From: an uncultured Bacteroidales bacterium
GTDB lineage: Bacteria > Bacteroidota > Bacteroidia > Bacteroidales > F082
Length of the DNA: 63,421 nucleotides
Direction: 5' to 3'
Assembly (NCBI GenBank): GCA_946185535.1
Contig: CAMHJX010000019.1
Coordinates: 1 to 63,421, forward strand
Positions 59,887 through 63,421 of this stretch are shown piece by piece. A program made the position numbers and the translations under genes. Position 1 is the first letter of the stretch. Every line of letters begins with the position of its first letter. The notes under the pieces were generated by a model, which saw only the letters and a list, made by a program, of their open reading frames with translations, searched no databases and had not been told where the DNA came from.

Positions 59887-61632
59887 CTACGGAGCGGAAC
59901 GCACTGGTCGGACAGACTGACCAAGGCAACGGCCGAAATTGAACAAGAGATATCCTTCCGAATTGAAATAGAAGTTGCATGCGCCATCTGTATTAATCAT
60001 ATATAGCGAACTCGACCAATAAAGGCCACGCCAGTCTGAGAGTTCAAGAGTGCTTGCGTAGTAGTAGCCAGCAGCAGGTATGAAAAGACTATTGCCATTG
60101 CTGGCAGTGAACAATCTACCATTCACATCATTGACTGTATCCCATGTTACGGTCGTGTTTTGAACAAGTTCCTGCCATTCTTCTATGGTAGGCATGCGCC
60201 AACCACCTCCCCAGTTGGCTACGGCGGCATCATCCTCAGGTAGTAGCGTGGTCAGGCCATCGCTTCCTGTGTATTTAGTCACATTGCTACCATCGTAGAG
60301 CTGATAGGTTCCCCAGTTGTAGACACTCTTTGGCGTTGTCTCGCCCCAAGCGAAGTATTCGCCGTAATCCTCTGGAGCATCAGCGCCTATGTTGCAGGTG
60401 GCCCACAAAAGACCGCTCGGTAGACCGAGGTCAACGTAGGCATGGTCATCATTGCTGGAAACAAAATTTGCAACCAAGGTTCGGTTGTTCGTCACAGTAA
60501 AGGTATAGTTGGCGCTAGTGGAAACCTGTGTGCCATTCTCCGTCCAATTGACAAAGGTATAAAATTCACTTGCCACAGCGGTCAAAGTGCATGATTCACC
60601 ATTATTGTAAATGCCTGTGCCAGTAATAGTACCCCCATCAGCAGGATTTGAGACAGCAATGATTTCAAAGCCGCTGGTTGTAAAGACAGCAACATAACTA
60701 GCACTTTCGGTCACAGAGAAACTGTAAGTTGGATTGGTAGAGACCTGTATGCCGTTCTTGGTCCATTTGTTAAAGACGAAGCCCTCATTTGCCGTGGCAC
60801 TTAAAGTAGCTGTCTCGCCGTAGTTGTATGTGCCAGCGCCATTGACGCTACCACTCTCAGGCGGGTTTGCTGTAGCCGTAATTGTGTAACTGTCCTGCAC
60901 GAAGTTAGCAACAAATGACGCATCTGTCGTCACCGTGAAGCTATAGGTGGGATCGTTGGAAACCACATTTCCGTTCTCCGTCCAATTGAGAAAGATGTAT
61001 CCAGTGTTGGCTGTAGCTTGTAACATGCAGTTCTGGCCTTGCTCGTATGTTCCACCTCCAGTCACCATGCCGCCTTCCGGTGGGTTGGAGGATACGGTCA
61101 CGGTATAGCTTGGCAACGGCTCAGTTGTGAAGCTAGTTTCATTGCCATAGATATACTCATTGCCAAGATGCACATAAGCCCGCACATGGTAAGTGGTGTT
61201 GGCCGACAAACCTGTCATATTGCAGTTGAAGCTACCTATGCCAGAGCCATCGCTGGCGTGGTTGTCTGCAAAGGTTGGCATGCCATCTGTGTTCCAGCAG
61301 ATGCCGCGTTCTGTCACATCCACATAGTCAGCTGCTATAATGCTACCTCCGCATGTAGCAGTAGTTTGGGTGATATTGGTTACGGACTGAGTAATCAAGG
61401 TTAACCTAAAAATATACACAGTATCCATCTCCGCCAAAGGCGACCATTCCATTCCATCACTATGAATCAACTCTTGCCCAAAGGTATCAATGTGAATGTT
61501 ATTGACGGATTGGGTATTGTGATAAATGATATCGCCCTGAGTTTGGTACCTGATGACATAGTGCCTCACGTTTTGGCAGAAGCCAAAAAGCCCAATGAAC
61601 AAAAAAACTATGATTAGTACAGCTTTTTTCAT
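59887..61632 (-). CDS. Secreted protein with divergent InlB repeats and a FISUMP domain
   Basis: A 581-residue protein. Signal peptide MKKAVLIIVFLFIGLFGFCQ. Next comes a short domain (about 20-75), a fibronectin III-like module (about 80-170; VTNITQTTATCGG, RGICWNT), three divergent InlB B-repeats (about 178-395; pattern G-x-V-x-G-x-G-x-Y then Y-x-F-x-x-W-T-x-N-G) and a C-terminal FISUMP domain (about 400-578; YVDLGLPSGLLWATCNIG, WGGGWRMPTIEEW). No T9SS sorting domain is present. Its start overlaps the stop of the upstream T9SS protein by 4 nt, so the two are translated together and may form a surface pair. Function unknown; such repeats are often adhesive. Confidence 0.85.
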   Translation of the reverse strand: MKKAVLIIVFLFIGLFGFCQNVRHYVIRYQTQGDIIYHNTQSVNNIHIDTFGQELIHSDGMEWSPLAEMDTVYIFRLTLITQSVTNITQTTATCGGSIIAADYVDVTERGICWNTDGMPTFADNHASDGSGIGSFNCNMTGLSANTTYHVRAYVHLGNEYIYGNETSFTTEPLPSYTVTVSSNPPEGGMVTGGGTYEQGQNCMLQATANTGYIFLNWTENGNVVSNDPTYSFTVTTDASFVANFVQDSYTITATANPPESGSVNGAGTYNYGETATLSATANEGFVFNKWTKNGIQVSTNPTYSFSVTESASYVAVFTTSGFEIIAVSNPADGGTITGTGIYNNGESCTLTAVASEFYTFVNWTENGTQVSTSANYTFTVTNNRTLVANFVSSNDDHAYVDLGLPSGLLWATCNIGADAPEDYGEYFAWGETTPKSVYNWGTYQLYDGSNVTKYTGSDGLTTLLPEDDAAVANWGGGWRMPTIEEWQELVQNTTVTWDTVNDVNGRLFTASNGNSLFIPAAGYYYASTLELSDWRGLYWSSSLYMINTDGACNFYFNSEGYLLFNFGRCLGQSVRPVRSAP

Positions 61633-63218
61633 CTTCTTACGAATTTAATGGATTGGTTGTTAACTTTGATAACGTATAAGGTGTTTGGCACAAGCCATGA
61701 CAGGTCAATAACGCACGTCTCCCCAATTTTTTTGTTGTACACAACTCTTCCCATCAAATCCGAAATGATAACGGATCCATCTTTATTAGGACTTCTGACA
61801 TACAATTTGTCACCTATGACAGGACTGTCAGGCAACTCATCTATCCCCATCTCACCACGGAAATGGATGGTGTAAGGTTCATCTACGCTGCCCACAATAG
61901 CGTTGGCGATGAAATTTGCTTGTTCTTCGGCATTGTGGATTTCCTCGCCCGTTTTGGTATTGTAGAGGCTGAAACGAAGCTCGGAAATGTCATCTCCTGA
62001 AATAGTCAAGAAAGCGAGATAACGATGGATGGGTTCAACGTATACAAGTCGTACACTACCTCGACAATCACCGTTGGCAAAGGCAGCCAACTCATAGTTC
62101 TCTGAACTGAGTTCCACATCATTGAGTTCGACTACGGCAGTCATACTCATGTTGTCAGGATAGGCAAAGGTATTCGGCAACCAGTGATTATCCTCAGCGG
62201 TAAGGTTGGCTTTCAGTTCGCCTCCACTGCCGTTATCAGGATAGGTAAAGGTAACCGTCTCGCCGTTGGCTGAATAATACATTAGACCCATACCTGGCTC
62301 AATGGTGTTGAGAGAGCCATACCAACCGTAATCCAAATAGTAGTCCGCAAAGCAATGTTGCGACTTCAACCTATCACCAGATGCTGGAGTTATGCCGGCC
62401 ATCGCAGCATCTACATCCATGGCGAAAGAAGGCACATAGCCAATCCATGTCCAACCTTGGTTAAGGGTAATAGGATGCTGTGAGGGCAAAGCAGCATTGC
62501 CAGTCATGGTAACAGCGCAAGGCTCACTAGTTATCACTCTGTACGACGACTCGTTGTTGATATCCGTAAGTGAGCCGAACCAACCATAGTCAGGATAATA
62601 GTCAGTGTAGCCATCAGTCTGTGAAAAGATGGAAATGCCATTGTCGCCCAAGGCTTCCTGCAACGTGTCTAGTCCATTGATGTCGTCCAACTCAATATAG
62701 CTCGACCACCAGTTGTAGCCTTGAGAGAAATTGGTGACCTGAGTAATTTCGCCTTGATCCTGAATAAAGTTAGCAACAAACGAGGCACTTTCTGTCACGG
62801 TGAATGTATAAGTAGGACTGACAGAGACCGCAGTGTCGTTCTTGGTCCAATTGACAAAATTGTAACCCTGATTGGCCGTAGCAGTCAGAGTGCAAGTATC
62901 GCCATAGGTATAATTGCCATCTCCACTTTGGCTAACGGAACCTCCATCAATAGGATTGGCAGCGACAGTGATATTATAGGTGCTTGCATGCCCTCTGGAG
63001 AAATAGTACTTGACTATATTTTCCATATAAAAGCTCAAGTCATTCACTACTATTATGGAATCCTGGAATTGGATGTCAACGCCATTTGCCAGTTCATAGC
63101 TGACCAATGAATTGTCGGGGAGGACGAGGTTCAAGTATCTCGACCCACCCATGTCCTGAGCCCTAAGCCCTTGGCATACGACAGATGCCAACAAGAGAAT
63201 TAGCAATCGTTTCTTCAT
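61629..63218 (-). CDS. Secreted InlB-repeat protein with C-terminal T9SS-like domain
   Basis: A 529-residue protein starting MKKRLLILLLASVVCQGLRAQ (signal peptide). The longer frame to 63314 starts upstream of the promoter at 63262-63269 and is rejected. An N-terminal domain with YLNLVLPDNSLVSYELANG (about 28-60) precedes one divergent InlB repeat (about 85-155), then repeated NxWSSYIELDDINGLD / GWTWIGYVPS-type modules and a beta-rich domain. The end (KLYVRSPNKDGSVIISDLMG through NTLYVIKVNNQSIKFVRR) has the shape of a T9SS type A sorting domain. It overlaps the next gene by 4 nt. A 5' hairpin lies in its leader (63235-63254). Confidence 0.82.
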   Translation of the reverse strand: MKKRLLILLLASVVCQGLRAQDMGGSRYLNLVLPDNSLVSYELANGVDIQFQDSIIVVNDLSFYMENIVKYYFSRGHASTYNITVAANPIDGGSVSQSGDGNYTYGDTCTLTATANQGYNFVNWTKNDTAVSVSPTYTFTVTESASFVANFIQDQGEITQVTNFSQGYNWWSSYIELDDINGLDTLQEALGDNGISIFSQTDGYTDYYPDYGWFGSLTDINNESSYRVITSEPCAVTMTGNAALPSQHPITLNQGWTWIGYVPSFAMDVDAAMAGITPASGDRLKSQHCFADYYLDYGWYGSLNTIEPGMGLMYYSANGETVTFTYPDNGSGGELKANLTAEDNHWLPNTFAYPDNMSMTAVVELNDVELSSENYELAAFANGDCRGSVRLVYVEPIHRYLAFLTISGDDISELRFSLYNTKTGEEIHNAEEQANFIANAIVGSVDEPYTIHFRGEMGIDELPDSPVIGDKLYVRSPNKDGSVIISDLMGRVVYNKKIGETCVIDLSWLVPNTLYVIKVNNQSIKFVRR

Positions 63219-63234
63219 ACTCGTGTTTGTTGAT

Positions 63235-63254
63235 TTGGACGGGACTCCGTCCAA
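63235..63254 (-). promoter_or_regulatory. Hairpin at the 5' end of the InlB-repeat mRNA
   Basis: TTGGACGG (63235-63242), loop of 4, CCGTCCAA (63247-63254): a perfect 8-bp stem. It starts only a few nt after the predicted transcription start, 17 nt before the ATG at 63218; it could stabilise the mRNA or modulate initiation. Confidence 0.45.
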
Positions 63255-63261
63255 TGACCTG

Positions 63262-63269
63262 CAAAGGTA
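63262..63269 (-). promoter_or_regulatory. -7 promoter element for the InlB-repeat operon
   Basis: TACCTTTGC on the minus strand matches TAnnTTTG; supports the start at 63218. Confidence 0.55.
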
Positions 63270-63330
63270 GCAATAAATCGGTTTCGGCAAACGACAACGC
63301 GGATTTTTCTGCAACGGGACAAGAACTTAC

Positions 63331-63366
63331 TAAAAACAGACAAGCCCGCCAGCAGTGCTGACGGGC
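63331..63366 (-). terminator. rRNA operon terminator
   Basis: Minus-strand stem GCCCGTCAGCA / TGCTGGCGGGC (63366-63356 with 63354-63344, one G-T pair) followed by TTGTCTGTTTTTA. It lies 15 nt after the 5S rRNA 3' end. Confidence 0.8.
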
Positions 63367-63381
63367 TTTCCGTTGTGGGTG

Positions 63382-63421
63382 GGCGGCGAACTACTTTCCC
63401 ACGGTCTCCCGCAGTATCATC
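63382..63421 (-). rRNA. rrf: 5S ribosomal RNA, 3' end (partial)
   Basis: The minus strand from the window edge reads GATGATACTGCGGGAGACCG followed by TGGGAAAGTAGTTCGCCGCC, the conserved 3' arm of bacterial 5S rRNA (TGGGA-GAGTAGG-CGCC pattern). The 5' two thirds lie outside the window. An rRNA operon therefore enters from the right and ends at the terminator downstream. Confidence 0.85.

Noticed and set aside
61629-63314. Longer start for the InlB-repeat protein (63314)
   Set aside because: The extension starts upstream of the -7 promoter element and precedes a clear signal peptide.

Overview
The window reads as a chromosomal segment of an uncultured member of the Bacteroidales (phylum Bacteroidota). 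Three things point there. Several large secreted proteins end in type IX secretion (T9SS) type A sorting domains. Promoters follow the Bacteroidota -7 pattern TAnnTTTG, with Shine-Dalgarno sites mostly absent. Families typical of the phylum are present: DUF4249 lipoproteins beside a TonB-dependent receptor, gingipain-like C25 peptidases, divergent InlB repeats, a FISUMP domain, and XRE-S24 regulators. MurE carries the DNPR motif of meso-diaminopimelate-adding enzymes.

Layout. 0-2.6 kb: a SlyD-type isomerase cut by the window edge and a VWA-like membrane protein. 2.6-4.6 kb: a small accessory patch with a YafQ-type toxin-antitoxin pair, an unknown (possibly immunity-like) protein behind a tandem palindromic operator, and a DUF5131 protein. 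4.7-8.2 kb: glycosyltransferase, threonylcarbamoyl-AMP synthase, a TonB-C protein and an S41 protease. 8.4-25.5 kb: three gingipain-like C25 proteases with T9SS tails, interrupted by a DjlA-like protein, a TonB receptor/DUF4249/DUF4249 operon, a TrmH-family methyltransferase and a YjjG-type phosphatase. 25.6-40.7 kb (minus strand): a complete-order dcw cell wall/division cluster from mraZ to ftsZ, except that the murD slot holds only the C-terminal third of the protein. 40.9-41.9 kb: ysxC and a GlsB-type membrane protein. 42.0-48.9 kb: a 2187-residue beta-helix T9SS surface protein followed by a small secreted protein with a C-terminal membrane anchor. 49.2-55.4 kb: XRE protein, MutS2, a lipoprotein, an XRE-S24 regulator and DinB, with three long hairpin repeats between them. 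55.4-59.8 kb: a second-type DNA polymerase III alpha (DnaE2-like), phosphatidylserine decarboxylase and CdsA. 59.9-63.2 kb: two secreted InlB-repeat proteins. The right edge cuts into the 3' end of a 5S rRNA, so an rRNA operon lies just outside.

How the genes work together. The dcw cluster makes and assembles lipid II and the divisome. Its promoter overlaps a 10-bp-period array that matches MraZ boxes, suggesting autoregulation. The XRE-S24 regulator, DinB and DnaE2-like polymerase look like a Bacteroidota counterpart of the LexA-controlled translesion (ImuB/ImuC) cassette. CdsA and Psd are overlapping steps of phosphatidylethanolamine synthesis. The proteases and adhesins are secreted cargo for a T9SS encoded elsewhere.

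The most unusual points are the truncated murD with altered ligand residues, a REP-like palindrome translated as a PEPVEG-type repeat inside the FtsZ linker, the MraZ-box array, the mosaic relationship among the three gingipain-like proteases, and the density of distinct intergenic palindromic repeats. All assignments are by reading motifs; no database search was run.
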